Positions 7,984 to 16,630 of a stretch of DNA of 64,000 nt are shown in pieces. The translations under genes and the position numbers were made by a program. The stretch is from Flavobacterium nitrogenifigens (GTDB lineage: Bacteria > Bacteroidota > Bacteroidia > Flavobacteriales > Flavobacteriaceae), in contig NZ_QJRI01000161.1 in assembly GCF_003254565.1 (NCBI RefSeq), positions 25,376 through 89,375 of the forward strand. The letters run 5' to 3'. Each line of letters starts with the position of its first letter. Positions within the stretch are counted from its first letter, which is position 1. The notes beneath the pieces were generated by a model. That model was not told where the DNA came from. It made no database searches and was given only the letters and a program-made list of their open reading frames with translations.

Positions 7984-9285
7984 TTATACAGATTCGACTC
8001 TTCTTCCTAAATAAATTTTTTGTCTATAGCCGTTTTCGCCATAACTGCGTTCTACTTTTTCAACCTGAAAGGTTCCGTTTTTCTCTTTGTCTTTTGCATT
8101 TTCAAGAATCACTTTATCAGTCGGACGCACAAATGGTTCTCCAAAAGTCAGGATGTAACCTTCAAAACCGTTTGGTTTAGACTGCATTGCTCGCAAAGCG
8201 CCGTATTGATATAATTCTGAAGCGATTTCTGTTGTTGTTTTTTCAAATAATGCTGGATCATTAGGCAGATTTTCATTATCACTATGTAAAACATGTGTTT
8301 TTAAAAGCTGACCGTTAGGATCTCCTAATTCTACATAAATCGGACTGTTTGAATTCTTAAAATATTTTTCAACTCTAGTTCGTGTATTTTTGCTTGATTC
8401 GTTGACAACAACCAATTTATCTTCGATAATATTATGACGAAATTTGAAATTTACTCTCCCAGAAAAACCACCAGAAACCGCTTGAATGGCTTTGTTTAAT
8501 TGTGAAGCAAGAAGATTTAAGCCTTCATTAATCAGTTTTTTTACAAGAGCACCGGCCAATGGGCTTTTGATAAAATTACGATCAATAAAACCTGATAATT
8601 CATTGGCTGTGTGTTGCTGCGGATTATTGGTAATCGTAAGAACAGGACCAGTTATTTCGGTTTTAAAATAGGTGTAAATTCCTTTGTCTTTCAGCATTTC
8701 AAAAACCTGAGCCAAACTATGATTTCTATTAACGATAATATTCCCAATATTTTCATCTAAAGCGTTGACTTTAAAAGGCAATTTCAGTTCCTTTATCCTT
8801 TTTTCGAAAAATGTTTTAGGATTAAAACTGTCAACATTTGTGGCTGGATTTATGGCAACAAAATTAAGAGTGTCCTTTTTATCTTGAACATCATTGTCTT
8901 TTACTGCTTTTACTTTTTTAAAAGCATACATTGCATCTTCGCAAGTTATTACAGCATTAGTGTCTGATTGAACTCCTGTGATGTAACCCCTAAAAGCAGG
9001 TTTGTAATCGCCATCGTATCCTAAAAATATTTCGATATAACTTTCAAGTTTAAAAAAATCATGAATTGTTTTTTCTTCTCCGCTGGCATTTGTAAACAGA
9101 CTTTGATCAAATCCTTTTGTGTCTGTATATACTTTCTGAGGCATTACAATAGTTGCCGTATCGGTAAGTGATTTGTACGAACTGTTTATGTTTACGTTTT
9201 TGACATAATTGAATTCATAAAATTTAGTCGTGGGAATAAGGCGTACAGTTTCGTAAACTTTAATTTTGGCATTGAGTTTAAGCAT
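7984..9285 (-). CDS. Baseplate hub protein, gpD/gp27-like (433 aa)
   Basis: The 433-aa protein has the shape of late-control-protein-D / gp27 hubs. The N-terminal barrel has SLTDTATIVMPQKVYTD and YIEIFLGYDGDYKPAFRGYI (the conserved flux through G-Y-x-G and F-x-G-Y-I), followed by an insert with LAQVFEMLKDKGIYTYFKTE and a C-terminal barrel with FVRPTDKVILENAKDKEKNG then FQVEKVERSYGENGYRQKI. It overlaps the upstream DUF6046-like gene by 8 nt and is 9 nt from the spike gene, so the three are translated together. It joins the tube to the spike in the baseplate. Confidence 0.75.
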   Translation of the reverse strand: MLKLNAKIKVYETVRLIPTTKFYEFNYVKNVNINSSYKSLTDTATIVMPQKVYTDTKGFDQSLFTNASGEEKTIHDFFKLESYIEIFLGYDGDYKPAFRGYITGVQSDTNAVITCEDAMYAFKKVKAVKDNDVQDKKDTLNFVAINPATNVDSFNPKTFFEKRIKELKLPFKVNALDENIGNIIVNRNHSLAQVFEMLKDKGIYTYFKTEITGPVLTITNNPQQHTANELSGFIDRNFIKSPLAGALVKKLINEGLNLLASQLNKAIQAVSGGFSGRVNFKFRHNIIEDKLVVVNESSKNTRTRVEKYFKNSNSPIYVELGDPNGQLLKTHVLHSDNENLPNDPALFEKTTTEIASELYQYGALRAMQSKPNGFEGYILTFGEPFVRPTDKVILENAKDKEKNGTFQVEKVERSYGENGYRQKIYLGRRVESV

Positions 9286-9835
9286 TGTCTCTGATTATTA
9301 GTTCGACAGTTTCATCTGATGTGGCGCTGGCCGTAAATTTTTGGATATTTTTTGTTCCCGAAATAGAAGGAATCGAATAAGAATCTATAACTAATTCATA
9401 GATTCCAAATCGGTTTAAAATGGCGTGCGTTACTCTTAACGAATATGGAGCATTAAGAAATTGTTTCAATAAGAACAGTTTTTCTTTCGGATATTCGTCT
9501 CCAGTTTCATTAGCAATTAAACCTTCAATAGAAATACTAAAATCGCCATTTGTAATATGTTCCTTAATGGTTGAATCTCTTCCTTCAACGCCTTCTTTTT
9601 TAATAATTTTAGAACGACTTAGATTTACAGTAACAGCATCGACTCTTAAACTTGGCAGGTTGAGGTCGTTTTTTACTAGAGGTTCAAAAACCAAAGGAGC
9701 GAAAACACGAAGATTAAATTCACCGCCAGTTTTGTCAATAATAAAATCCTTAGATTCAGATTCGTTGTAATTAATACCGCTGTATTCGATGTCTTTGGTT
9801 TCTAAAATTTCGTTTACATTAAAATTGAATTTCAT
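9278..9835 (-). CDS. DUF6046-like tail/baseplate protein (185 aa)
   Basis: A 185-aa, mostly beta-strand protein (LPSLRVDAVTVNLSRSKIIK; GDFSISIEGLIANETGDEYP; LRVTHAILNRFGIYELVIDS). Proteins of this pattern beside the hub in Bacteroidota tail clusters are listed as DUF6046. The central segment, a rule about paired strands plus KEKLFLLKQFLNAPYSLRV, resembles adaptor proteins that sit between tube end and hub. Overlap with the hub gene supports a joint role. The exact function is unknown. Confidence 0.6.
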   Translation of the reverse strand: MKFNFNVNEILETKDIEYSGINYNESESKDFIIDKTGGEFNLRVFAPLVFEPLVKNDLNLPSLRVDAVTVNLSRSKIIKKEGVEGRDSTIKEHITNGDFSISIEGLIANETGDEYPKEKLFLLKQFLNAPYSLRVTHAILNRFGIYELVIDSYSIPSISGTKNIQKFTASATSDETVELIIRDNA

Positions 9836-9855
9836 AATGATTTTGTTTTTTATTT

Positions 9856-10326
9856 TTAGTTTGAAAATGTTTTGGCAAAAGCTGCCATCATAGTGTTTTC
9901 CATTCTGTTGTCAATGTGTTTTTGCAGCCAGAGTGCTTCCTCAAGAAGTTTATAAAACTCATCCATAGGAAATTTGTATGGATCGACCTGAAAAGCATAT
10001 CGAATAAGCGCCGCAGATTTTTTAAATTCATCTTTTTGTGGAGTCGCATTAATTGTAAACTCGCTATCTTTTTTGATCATTTCGATGATTGAGTTTCCTG
10101 AAGCAAGCATGAACTCGTCATTATAATTTTCTTTCTCAAGTAGGCATTCTTTAAATAAAAATAGAATCGCTTCATGTGGATTATCTTTGTATAAGTTTTG
10201 ATATTTCAGATAGATTTCGAAAGTTGGTTTTTTGCAATAAGCTGTAATTGATTGATCATCAGAAGTAAGTTTTAATATCTGACCGTGTTTTTCTTTAAGG
10301 TTTTGAATAAATATTTCGTCTGTCAT
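9856..10326 (-). CDS. Tail-assembly-chaperone-like protein (156 aa)
   Basis: The N-terminal part, ILKLTSDDQSITAYCKKPTFEI, matches the 114-aa protein at 2123-2467 by eye, while the C-terminal half (KKSAALIRYAFQVDPYKFPM; EEALWLQKHIDNRMENTMMA) is helical. That split is common in tail assembly chaperones, which coat the tape-measure protein during tail building. It stands 20 nt before the DUF6046-like gene in the baseplate operon. No frameshift extension was identified. The function is inferred. Confidence 0.6.
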   Translation of the reverse strand: MTDEIFIQNLKEKHGQILKLTSDDQSITAYCKKPTFEIYLKYQNLYKDNPHEAILFLFKECLLEKENYNDEFMLASGNSIIEMIKKDSEFTINATPQKDEFKKSAALIRYAFQVDPYKFPMDEFYKLLEEALWLQKHIDNRMENTMMAAFAKTFSN

Positions 10327-10345
10327 TATTTTGTTTTTTAATAGA

Positions 10346-10540
10346 TTAAATACAGCTGTCTTTGCTTTCTTTTTTTATGATTTCAGCTAAACTTTCACTT
10401 TTTTCAGTTGAAACTGAAGGAGTAATATTGAAGTTTTCAATAAAAATGCTTCCTGAAGATTGTGACTCCAAAGGATTTTTAAAGTTGCTCATGTCGGGTA
10501 TTTTAGGCATTTCTCCTAAATCTTTTGGTACGTAATCCAT
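10346..10540 (-). CDS. Small MPKIPD-motif protein (64 aa)
   Basis: Starts MDYVPKDLGEMPKIPDMSNF and ends with a charged helix (SESLAEIIKKESKDSCI). The MPKIPD motif at residues 11-16 is shared with two other tiny frames at 13154-13249 and 16277-16432, each the first frame after a direct-repeat promoter. It is the first gene of the baseplate operon, 139 nt after its -7 element. The middle part (SGSIFIENFNITPSV) recalls the C-terminal end of some tape-measure proteins, so it could be a reduced relative. The function is unknown. Confidence 0.6.
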   Translation of the reverse strand: MDYVPKDLGEMPKIPDMSNFKNPLESQSSGSIFIENFNITPSVSTEKSESLAEIIKKESKDSCI

Positions 10541-10679
10541 GATTGATAAATATTTAAAAGTTGATATAATTATTTGAATGATTAATGCAATTGAAGTGCT
10601 GACTTTTAGGAAAATATCTTAAAAGTAAATCGTGTAATCGTGTGTGTTTTGGGAATTCTAATAGATGAATTAGAGTATG

Positions 10680-10742
10680 TAAAAGTAGGATATATGAAGC
10701 CGAAAAAAGAAAAATTAGTGCTTGGTTTTCAGTAGTTTCAGT
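10680..10742 (-). promoter_or_regulatory. Direct-repeat promoter of the baseplate operon
   Basis: Minus strand: CTGAAACTACTG (10741-10730), within TACTGAAACTACTGAAAA, lies 42 nt upstream of TACTTTTA (10687-10680), which differs from TAnnTTTG at the last base. The first gene starts 139 nt downstream. No other gene is seen in 10541-10767. Confidence 0.75.
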
Positions 10743-10767
10743 AGAAAATAAAGTGCTGCATTTTTAT

Positions 10768-10822
10768 AAAAAAAACACCCAGAATCAATAGGGAATTTAT
10801 ATTCTTCTAATGATCCTGGGAT
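10768..10822 (-). terminator. Terminator after the small membrane protein gene
   Basis: On the minus strand, arms ATCCCAGGATCA (10822-10811) and TGATTCTGGG (10787-10778) pair, followed by a run of eight T (10775-10768). It is followed within 30 nt by the next direct-repeat promoter. Confidence 0.7.
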
Positions 10823-10865
10823 ATTTTTATTGGAGTAGAATAATTCTATGGTTCTACAATCTTTT

Positions 10866-11057
10866 TTACATTTCTTCTTTAGAAAACAATGGAATAATAC
10901 TAGATAATGTAGCCGATAAAAATAAACCTACCAATTTAATTCTATTGATTGTGATCAATGATAATCCTGCATCTTGCAAAAGATCGAATTTGGTGTCAAT
11001 TAATCCTGTCAAAACAATTAAAAGACTAATAGCTACTGTAATTTTTGCTTTGTTCAT
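10866..11057 (-). CDS. Small two-TM membrane protein, holin-like (63 aa)
   Basis: MNKAKITVAISLLIVLTGLI starts a first hydrophobic segment; a second (IKLVGLFLSATLSSIIPLF) follows, and the tail is charged (SKEEM). A 63-aa protein with two membrane segments in a phage-like locus suggests a holin that would release particles by opening the inner membrane for the lysozyme. The protein lies 90 nt after fibre gene 1 and before a terminator. Holins cannot be proven from sequence this short. Confidence 0.55.
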   Translation of the reverse strand: MNKAKITVAISLLIVLTGLIDTKFDLLQDAGLSLITINRIKLVGLFLSATLSSIIPLFSKEEM

Positions 11058-11147
11058 ATAAGTTAATTTGAGATTAATATTGCTAATAGATCTACTGTAA
11101 AAGATTGAGAGTTTTGAAAGTTTTTTATTGTTTAATTTGTCAGTTCA

Positions 11148-13115
11148 TTATTTTTCAATCCATGCAGACCAAGCTCCTGCGGTTAATGTTCTTATAAAAA
11201 AGCGACCAGCTGAAGCTGTAGATGTAAATGTAATTCTCTGCATTCCGTAATCGGAAGCATTATATCTGAATGTTTCTAAAAAATAGTCCCCCGTGGCTCC
11301 TGCTATTTGAATGCTATTTCCAGTTATTGTTTTTTGAGAACCAACAGGGGTATTGGCAAATATTGTATCTGAGGATTCGGTATTTGCAATTCCAATTTTG
11401 ATTCCATTGCTAGAAATAGTTCCGTTAACTTCTAGTTTGTTTTCATTGCTAACTGAATCCCCAATTTTCACATTGCTGTAAAACTCTCCTGAATAAGAAA
11501 CTATTGATCTGCCTATAAAGTTTTTAGCTGTAAGATCTCCGTTTTTATCAAGAATAATATTGGTTTCTGGTGGGCGAGGAAATGTATCTAGATCAGTTAT
11601 TTCAATGCTTCCAGTTATGCCAAGATATTCTGACACGGTAAGATTTCCTATTATATTAAGATCACCCTCTTTAGATTCATTTCCAGTTTTGTGCAATGCG
11701 TTATTGTCGTTAGTAGAAATATCCCCTTCACCAATAATTGATTTTCCATTGATGGTTTTAAAGTCGGATGTGGTTGCTAATGTTCCTGTTTTGTCAGGAA
11801 ATTGAAAAGTTCTTACAGCTGTTAAATTATTTGTTCTTAGACAAGCTGAAAATCCTGTAGATATATGAACCCCTAATCGATTGAGAATTAAAGCTGCTCG
11901 TGTTTCTCCTGAATCAGACCCCTCTGTTGATATAAATTTAATTCCTTGTCCGTCACGTTGATCCAAATTTAAGGTATGATATGCTGGATTGGCTTCAGAA
12001 ACACTTCTGCTCATAAAGCTATACATGTCCCAGAGCTTTTCGAATTTACTAACTAATGTCCCATCACTATTATTTAGTGAGTGTTTGAAACAATTGTCTG
12101 ATATTTGGACTTCGCACATATGACCACTCATGGTGTAAGGGTTAGTATATGTATTTCCGGATTTTAATACTTCTTGTAATGTAGGAATGGCTGGAGTTGA
12201 TAAATTATCTATTAAACTTTTTAAAGTTTTGCCCATTTCTGCACTTAACGCTTTAGTTGCGCCTCCTGTGGTTAAATCATTTACTAAAATAGTGTTTAAA
12301 GAAGCCTGAATGGTTTCTATTGCATCAACAATTTCTTGAACACTATCAAGATTAATATTATCTGAAGATAAAACAGCATTGATGCCGTCAATTTTTTCTT
12401 TTAAAATTTTTCCTTGTTCGGCAGTTAATAATGAATCTGTTCCACCAGTAATGAGGTCATTTACAATATTGAGATAAGTATTTGAAATTTTAGTAAAGCT
12501 ATCCAAAGGAGCATAACCATTTGCAACACCTCGTTGTGATTTATTTTCTTTGTTTTCATTTAAAATTTTCCCCATTTCAGCTGTCAACGCCTTCATAGTT
12601 CCGCCTGTAGTAAGATCGTTTACTAGAAAAGTACTCAAAGAAGTTTGAATTGATTCGATCGCATCAACAACTTCCTGAAAAGTACTTAGATTAAGATTGT
12701 CTGAAGCCAAAATGGCATTTATGTTGTTAATTTGATTTTGTAAAAGTACTCCTTGCTCAGCGCTTAAAAGCGAAGATGAACCTCCAGAAACCAAATCATT
12801 TACAATGTCTAAATATTGACTTGCTAATTTTGTAAAATTGTTTAAAGGTGCATACCCGTGAGCTATACCTTTTTGTGATTTGTCTTCCTTTGGTTCAAAC
12901 AAAGAAGCGTGTGCATTTATATCGGCAATATGATCATTTAAAGCAATTTTGTCTGCTTTTGTATTCAACAATTCATCGATTCCTTCAATTTCTTCTACAG
13001 GAACTTTATCAAATTTATGTCTAAACGAATCCCAAGTATCCCAGAATTGTTGTTGAGAAGGTTTTAAGGTGGTTTTAAACCAGCTTTTTATGGTATTTAA
13101 TGTTTGTATAGCCAT
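11148..13115 (-). CDS. Tail fibre 1 with pyocin-knob-like C-terminus (655 aa)
   Basis: Residues 1-80 (MAIQTLNTIKSWFKTTLKPS; FWDTWDSFRHK) are nearly the same as in fibre 2 and probably attach to the baseplate. Two tandem ~100-residue modules follow (about 84-185 and 190-300), each with NGYAPL, YLxIVNDL, LLxAEQG, SDNxNLxxxQExVDAIE and VNDLTTGG..KAL.AEMGK. The shaft leads to a C-terminal end (YNASDYGMQRITFTSTASAG; FFIRTLTAGAWSAWIEK) typical of pyocin-knob receptor-binding tips. It has its own direct-repeat promoter at 13363. It should determine which surface is bound. Confidence 0.8.
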   Translation of the reverse strand: MAIQTLNTIKSWFKTTLKPSQQQFWDTWDSFRHKFDKVPVEEIEGIDELLNTKADKIALNDHIADINAHASLFEPKEDKSQKGIAHGYAPLNNFTKLASQYLDIVNDLVSGGSSSLLSAEQGVLLQNQINNINAILASDNLNLSTFQEVVDAIESIQTSLSTFLVNDLTTGGTMKALTAEMGKILNENKENKSQRGVANGYAPLDSFTKISNTYLNIVNDLITGGTDSLLTAEQGKILKEKIDGINAVLSSDNINLDSVQEIVDAIETIQASLNTILVNDLTTGGATKALSAEMGKTLKSLIDNLSTPAIPTLQEVLKSGNTYTNPYTMSGHMCEVQISDNCFKHSLNNSDGTLVSKFEKLWDMYSFMSRSVSEANPAYHTLNLDQRDGQGIKFISTEGSDSGETRAALILNRLGVHISTGFSACLRTNNLTAVRTFQFPDKTGTLATTSDFKTINGKSIIGEGDISTNDNNALHKTGNESKEGDLNIIGNLTVSEYLGITGSIEITDLDTFPRPPETNIILDKNGDLTAKNFIGRSIVSYSGEFYSNVKIGDSVSNENKLEVNGTISSNGIKIGIANTESSDTIFANTPVGSQKTITGNSIQIAGATGDYFLETFRYNASDYGMQRITFTSTASAGRFFIRTLTAGAWSAWIEK

Positions 13116-13153
13116 GATAATAATGTCTAATTAAGTTGTTGTTTTTGGATTTT

Positions 13154-13249
13154 TTAGGGGGATGATTTCAGATTTAGATAGGTTTTTAAATAAATTTTGT
13201 CTGGAATTTTAGGTATTTTTCTAATACCTTTTGATAATACATAACTCAT
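13154..13249 (-). CDS. Tiny MPKIPD-family frame before fibre 1 (31 aa)
   Basis: ATG at 13249 to TAA at 13156-13154 encodes 31 residues beginning MSYVLSKGIRKIPKIPDKIY. The segment GIRKxPKIPDK is shared with the 51-aa frame before fibre 2, and MPKIPD with the 64-aa protein at 10346. It is the first frame of the transcript from the 13363 promoter, 38 nt before the fibre ATG. It may be a leader peptide or a small structural protein. Translation is not proven. Confidence 0.45.
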   Translation of the reverse strand: MSYVLSKGIRKIPKIPDKIYLKTYLNLKSSP

Positions 13250-13362
13250 AGTGGTATTTGTTATAATTGAATTAATAATATGTTCTTTTGGAAAATGCTT
13301 TGGAAATAACAGGAGTAGATTTCTTTATGTAAAAGCAATGCTGTTATTTAATTTTGAGGGTG

Positions 13363-13426
13363 TAAAAGTAGGTGAGAAGAACACTAAAAAACGAAAAAAA
13401 AGACCTCTGTATTCTGTAGTTTCAGT
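13363..13426 (-). promoter_or_regulatory. Direct-repeat promoter of fibre 1
   Basis: Minus strand: CTGAAACTACAG (13425-13414, one mismatch) lies 43 nt upstream of TACTTTTA (13370-13363). A 113-nt leader reaches the 31-aa frame, and fibre 1 starts 247 nt downstream. Confidence 0.7.
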
Positions 13427-13433
13427 AGAATAG

Positions 13434-13482
13434 AAAACCGTTAACAATTAAGGGATTTTGTCTCTCATTGTTAACGGTTTTT
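13434..13482. terminator. Terminator hairpin between fibre operons
   Basis: AAAACCGTTAACAAT (13434-13448) pairs perfectly with ATTGTTAACGGTTTT (13467-13481) across an 18-nt loop. It follows the 123-aa gene on the minus strand and lies 8 nt from the next promoter motif. Confidence 0.7.
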
Positions 13483-13507
13483 ATTTAAAGAAAAAATATA
13501 AGGGTTC

Positions 13508-13879
13508 TTAAATAATTGAATTGATGCAATGTCCGCCTTTTTTCCAATACTGATAATCTACAGCCCAAAGAAAATAGACAAGGATCCAGCCTGCACTGGA
13601 TAATGTTTTATCTTTCTGATTTTTGCCAAGTGCGCTTGAAATTGTTTCACCTTTCATACCAAATTGATAACCAGTTTTCTTTCGCAGAAATGTATTCCAG
13701 AGAGTCCGAAATTCATAATTTGCGAAAATATCCAAACCAATGGCGCCAGTAAAAAAGTATCGATTTAAGGTTCTAAAAAAACCTTTGGTTCTTGCGTTCT
13801 TCAAAATGACAACAATTATATTAATAATCGTTAATGGTAAAAAAAGTAATACAGCTATGAGATATAAAATAATCCCCAT
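13508..13879 (-). CDS. Small membrane protein of the fibre 2 operon (123 aa)
   Basis: A strongly hydrophobic N-terminal segment (MGIILYLIAVLLFLPLTIIN) is followed by a basic region (KNARTKGFFRTLNRYFF) and a weaker hydrophobic stretch near SAGWILVYFLWAVDYQYW. No signal peptidase site is obvious. It is separated from the 138-aa gene by 3 nt. Membrane proteins at this position in phage-like loci often act in lysis, but no family is recognised and the role is open. Confidence 0.6.
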   Translation of the reverse strand: MGIILYLIAVLLFLPLTIINIIVVILKNARTKGFFRTLNRYFFTGAIGLDIFANYEFRTLWNTFLRKKTGYQFGMKGETISSALGKNQKDKTLSSAGWILVYFLWAVDYQYWKKGGHCINSII

Positions 13880-13882
13880 AAA

Positions 13883-14299
13883 CTAAAAATTAAAACGACC
13901 ATCATTGTCTTGTTCAATAATGTAATTTCTAAGAATATCGCTTAATTTGGCGGGAGTATTTAACATGATATTAGAAACATAGTCGAAAGCTGGTTCGGTC
14001 AAAAACTTTTCAGTATCATTTAAAATATTTCCTTCCTGATCTTTTTGTTCCTTATATTCCGGATTCGGAATTGGATTAAAGTTTTCATCTCGAACCAAAA
14101 TTCTCTGATTATTATCAATATGCCATTCTGGGACTTGTTGAGAAAACATTTGACTTAAATCTGTACTATTTTTGAAATAGTTAATTCGATAATATATGTC
14201 AAGGAGTTGAGCGTCAAAGTTTAATGCAATTCCTGCAATTTGGATTGTTCTTTCTACTTCTTTAAATTGAGTGTTGTTTGAAATTTTTTGTTGTAACAT
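13883..14299 (-). CDS. Fibre-associated soluble protein (138 aa)
   Basis: A 138-aa protein without signal peptide or membrane segment (MLQQKISNNTQFKEVERTIQ; WHIDNNQRILVRDENFNPIP). It sits between fibre 2 (10 nt upstream) and the membrane protein gene (3 nt downstream), so all three form one operon. Small genes directly after fibres are often fibre chaperones or caps. I do not recognise this family. Confidence 0.6.
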   Translation of the reverse strand: MLQQKISNNTQFKEVERTIQIAGIALNFDAQLLDIYYRINYFKNSTDLSQMFSQQVPEWHIDNNQRILVRDENFNPIPNPEYKEQKDQEGNILNDTEKFLTEPAFDYVSNIMLNTPAKLSDILRNYIIEQDNDGRFNF

Positions 14300-14309
14300 G
14301 ATTTATTTT

Positions 14310-16295
14310 TTATCTGATTGTTTCTAAATAAAGAGCATAATTATTTACTCTTATTGTTCTTTCCGTATTCAATTTTTCTTCATTTGTAGCATCTGCAAAA
14401 ACTACTGTATTTACAAAAACAAAACTAAAAGAAGCTTCATTTGCTCCAAAAGTTCGGGTATTGTCTGCATCACGTAAATAGTATGTGGCATCAGCATTGG
14501 TTGTAGTGCCATTATTTATTGTTTGAACAACTAGTTGAATAGTTGACCATTGAGCAATTAGTGGATCCTGGTTTTGGATGTTGGTCACTATCGGATTTTG
14601 ATAGTTTTTAAATCCATTATTATTTAATCCCGAAAACTCCATGATTTTTACTTGATTAACAGGATCGCTTCCTTTATAATATGAAGCAAATAATCCATTA
14701 TTTATTTTTAAGAAAACTTCGGTTTTGGCTATCATTGGAGGGACTGTTCCTTTATTTTCAGATGGGTAATAAATTTCATTTAAAGCATTTAATCTTAAAA
14801 ATGAATTATTTCCAATTTTTCCTATAATTGTAGAGCTAGATGTGTTAGTTGCGATTGCAGAAACAGCTCCAGCAATATTTGTTTGAATAGTGTTTGGAGA
14901 TTTGTAAGCCAGTAAAATAAGGTCGTCTGAAGCTGTTATTAATCTTGACCTCACTCCGTTGTGAGTTTCCCAAAGTTGCCCATTCTCATCACGCTCAATT
15001 GCTCCGTTAACAGGAGTGGTTACTAATGTTTTGCTTGGAATTACTAAATATGGAAGAGTTAATATACCGTTTTGATCAAATTTTGAAGTCGTGATACTAT
15101 TTTTTCTAAAAACTAATAAATCTCCAGTAGCATATGAGCCAGTACTATTTAAAACTTGAGCAATACCAGAATTTACAGAGTCTACAACTATTCCATCAGA
15201 TACAGTGCTTGTTAATACATAAATGCCTTTACTGCCTAATGCGCCATCAGCTGTAACGTTAATTCCCTTGTCAATTTCATTTGATCCAATTCTAATTAAT
15301 AGCCTTCCATTTTGATCAAACCGTGTTTTTATTACATTATTTTTTAGTAACTGCAAAAGATCACCTGTTGATTCTGTTAGACTATTTAAAACTTGCAAAA
15401 CTCCTTCTCCATGATTTGAGCCGAAAGACCCAACTCCATTTTTATAATTATAATGTCTTTGTCCTATACCATTTTGAATGTTTATAAGCTCAAAAACCTT
15501 ACTTCCTGGACCAGCTTCGTTAGATAAACTTAAACCAGCCACGTCTGTTGTTCCTGAATTAGTAGCGGTTTTAACTCCAGTAAAAGTTTCATTTCCTGTT
15601 TTATGTAGAACTGTGTTCTCAACCCACTTCCACCAATTAAATAATTTTGAACGACTAACAACTTTGTTATCTTCTGCAACTGCCGATGAAATTTGAGTTT
15701 CGACATCTGTAGCAATTGTTGCGGTTAACTTAATTTGATTAAGTTTTTTACCCATTTCGGCTGTTAATGCTTTTGCAGTTCCACCTGTCGTAAGGTCATT
15801 TATCAAAATGTTGCTTAATGAAAGCTGGATTTCCTCAATATAATTTACAATTTTCTGAACAGTATTTAAATTAGCATTATCAGACGCAAGTAAATTTTTA
15901 ATCTCGTCGATTTGTTTTTTTAAAACCACTCCCTGTTGAGCACTTAATAAAGAGGTTTTGCTATCTGTAACTAGGTCATTTACTATAGCAAGATATTGAG
16001 CTGTAATTTTAGAAAATTCATCTAATGGCGCATATCCGTTTGCAATTCCCTTACTGGTTTTATCTTCTTTAGTCGCAAATAATTCATTATGAGCATTTGC
16101 ATTGGTTGTATGATTGTCTAATTCCGATTTTTCAGCTTTTGCATCAAGTACTGTTTCAAGGTTTTCAATATCTTGAATAGGCACATTTTCATTTTTATGT
16201 CTAAAGGAATCCCAAGTATCCCAAAATTGTTCCTGAGTAGGCTTTAGACCGGTTTTAAACCATTTTTTTATCGTGTTTAATGTTTGAATTGGCAT
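14310..16295 (-). CDS. Tail fibre 2 (661 aa)
   Basis: The N-terminal ~180 residues are homologous to fibre 1 (MPIQTLNTIKKWFKTGLKPT; FWDTWDSFRHK; ANGYAPLDEF; one copy of the SDNxNL...VNDLTTGG..KALTAEMGK module). After that the sequences diverge: a shaft with repeats ending in N/KNxxxTxRFDQNG (LLQLLKNNVIKTRFDQNGRL; LLVFRKNSITTSKFDQNGIL) and a distinct C-terminal domain without a pyocin knob. The particle therefore could carry either of two receptor-binding tips on one conserved anchor. Its promoter is at 16554. Confidence 0.8.
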   Translation of the reverse strand: MPIQTLNTIKKWFKTGLKPTQEQFWDTWDSFRHKNENVPIQDIENLETVLDAKAEKSELDNHTTNANAHNELFATKEDKTSKGIANGYAPLDEFSKITAQYLAIVNDLVTDSKTSLLSAQQGVVLKKQIDEIKNLLASDNANLNTVQKIVNYIEEIQLSLSNILINDLTTGGTAKALTAEMGKKLNQIKLTATIATDVETQISSAVAEDNKVVSRSKLFNWWKWVENTVLHKTGNETFTGVKTATNSGTTDVAGLSLSNEAGPGSKVFELINIQNGIGQRHYNYKNGVGSFGSNHGEGVLQVLNSLTESTGDLLQLLKNNVIKTRFDQNGRLLIRIGSNEIDKGINVTADGALGSKGIYVLTSTVSDGIVVDSVNSGIAQVLNSTGSYATGDLLVFRKNSITTSKFDQNGILTLPYLVIPSKTLVTTPVNGAIERDENGQLWETHNGVRSRLITASDDLILLAYKSPNTIQTNIAGAVSAIATNTSSSTIIGKIGNNSFLRLNALNEIYYPSENKGTVPPMIAKTEVFLKINNGLFASYYKGSDPVNQVKIMEFSGLNNNGFKNYQNPIVTNIQNQDPLIAQWSTIQLVVQTINNGTTTNADATYYLRDADNTRTFGANEASFSFVFVNTVVFADATNEEKLNTERTIRVNNYALYLETIR

Positions 16296-16432
16296 GTTGT
16301 TTTGTTTTTAATGAAATTTTTAAAGAAACAGTTTTCATCTAAAGCACAATTAAATGAAGGTATAGGACAAGAATAATCTTTGTCGGGAATTTTAGGCATT
16401 TTCCGTATGCCTATTGAAAATAAAAAATCCAT
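16277..16432 (-). CDS. Tiny MPKIPD-family frame overlapping the start of fibre 2 (51 aa)
   Basis: ATG at 16432 to TAA at 16279-16277 encodes 51 residues beginning MDFLFSIGIRKMPKIPDKDY, with four cysteines in the C-terminal part. It overlaps the fibre 2 start by 19 nt in another frame, so the pair could be translationally coupled. It is the first frame after the 16554 promoter (121 nt). The shared GIRKxPKIPDK with the frame before fibre 1 argues that it is real. The function is unknown. Confidence 0.45.
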   Translation of the reverse strand: MDFLFSIGIRKMPKIPDKDYSCPIPSFNCALDENCFFKNFIKNKTTCQFKH

Positions 16433-16553
16433 AACGGCTATTTTAAGTTGATTAATAATAAAAGGCGAGTGGTATTTTTTATAAAATCAAAGGAAGACAC
16501 AATTGCAATGAGGTAAAAAAATGCATTGTTGGTATTTGTTTTTTCGGAAGAGA

Positions 16554-16616
16554 CAAAAGTAGGAAAAGGAATATGTTTTTAGTTAAAAAAAGCTAAGCGT
16601 TTTCAGTAGTTTCAGT
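16554..16616 (-). promoter_or_regulatory. Direct-repeat promoter of the fibre 2 operon
   Basis: Minus strand: CTGAAACTACTG (16615-16604), within TACTGAAACTACTGAAAA, lies 42 nt upstream of TACTTTTG (16561-16554), a perfect -7 element. Together with the rightward copy at 16631-16642 it forms a 12-bp perfect inverted repeat with a 15-nt spacer. Confidence 0.8.
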
Positions 16617-16630
16617 AAAAAGAAAACCTG

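Noticed and set aside
10810..11061. 83-aa plus-strand frame
   Set aside because: It is antisense to the small holin-like gene and its terminator, with no RBS or family support.
13251..13433. Plus-strand 60-aa frame
   Set aside because: It lies over the fibre 1 promoter and leader and has no coding features.
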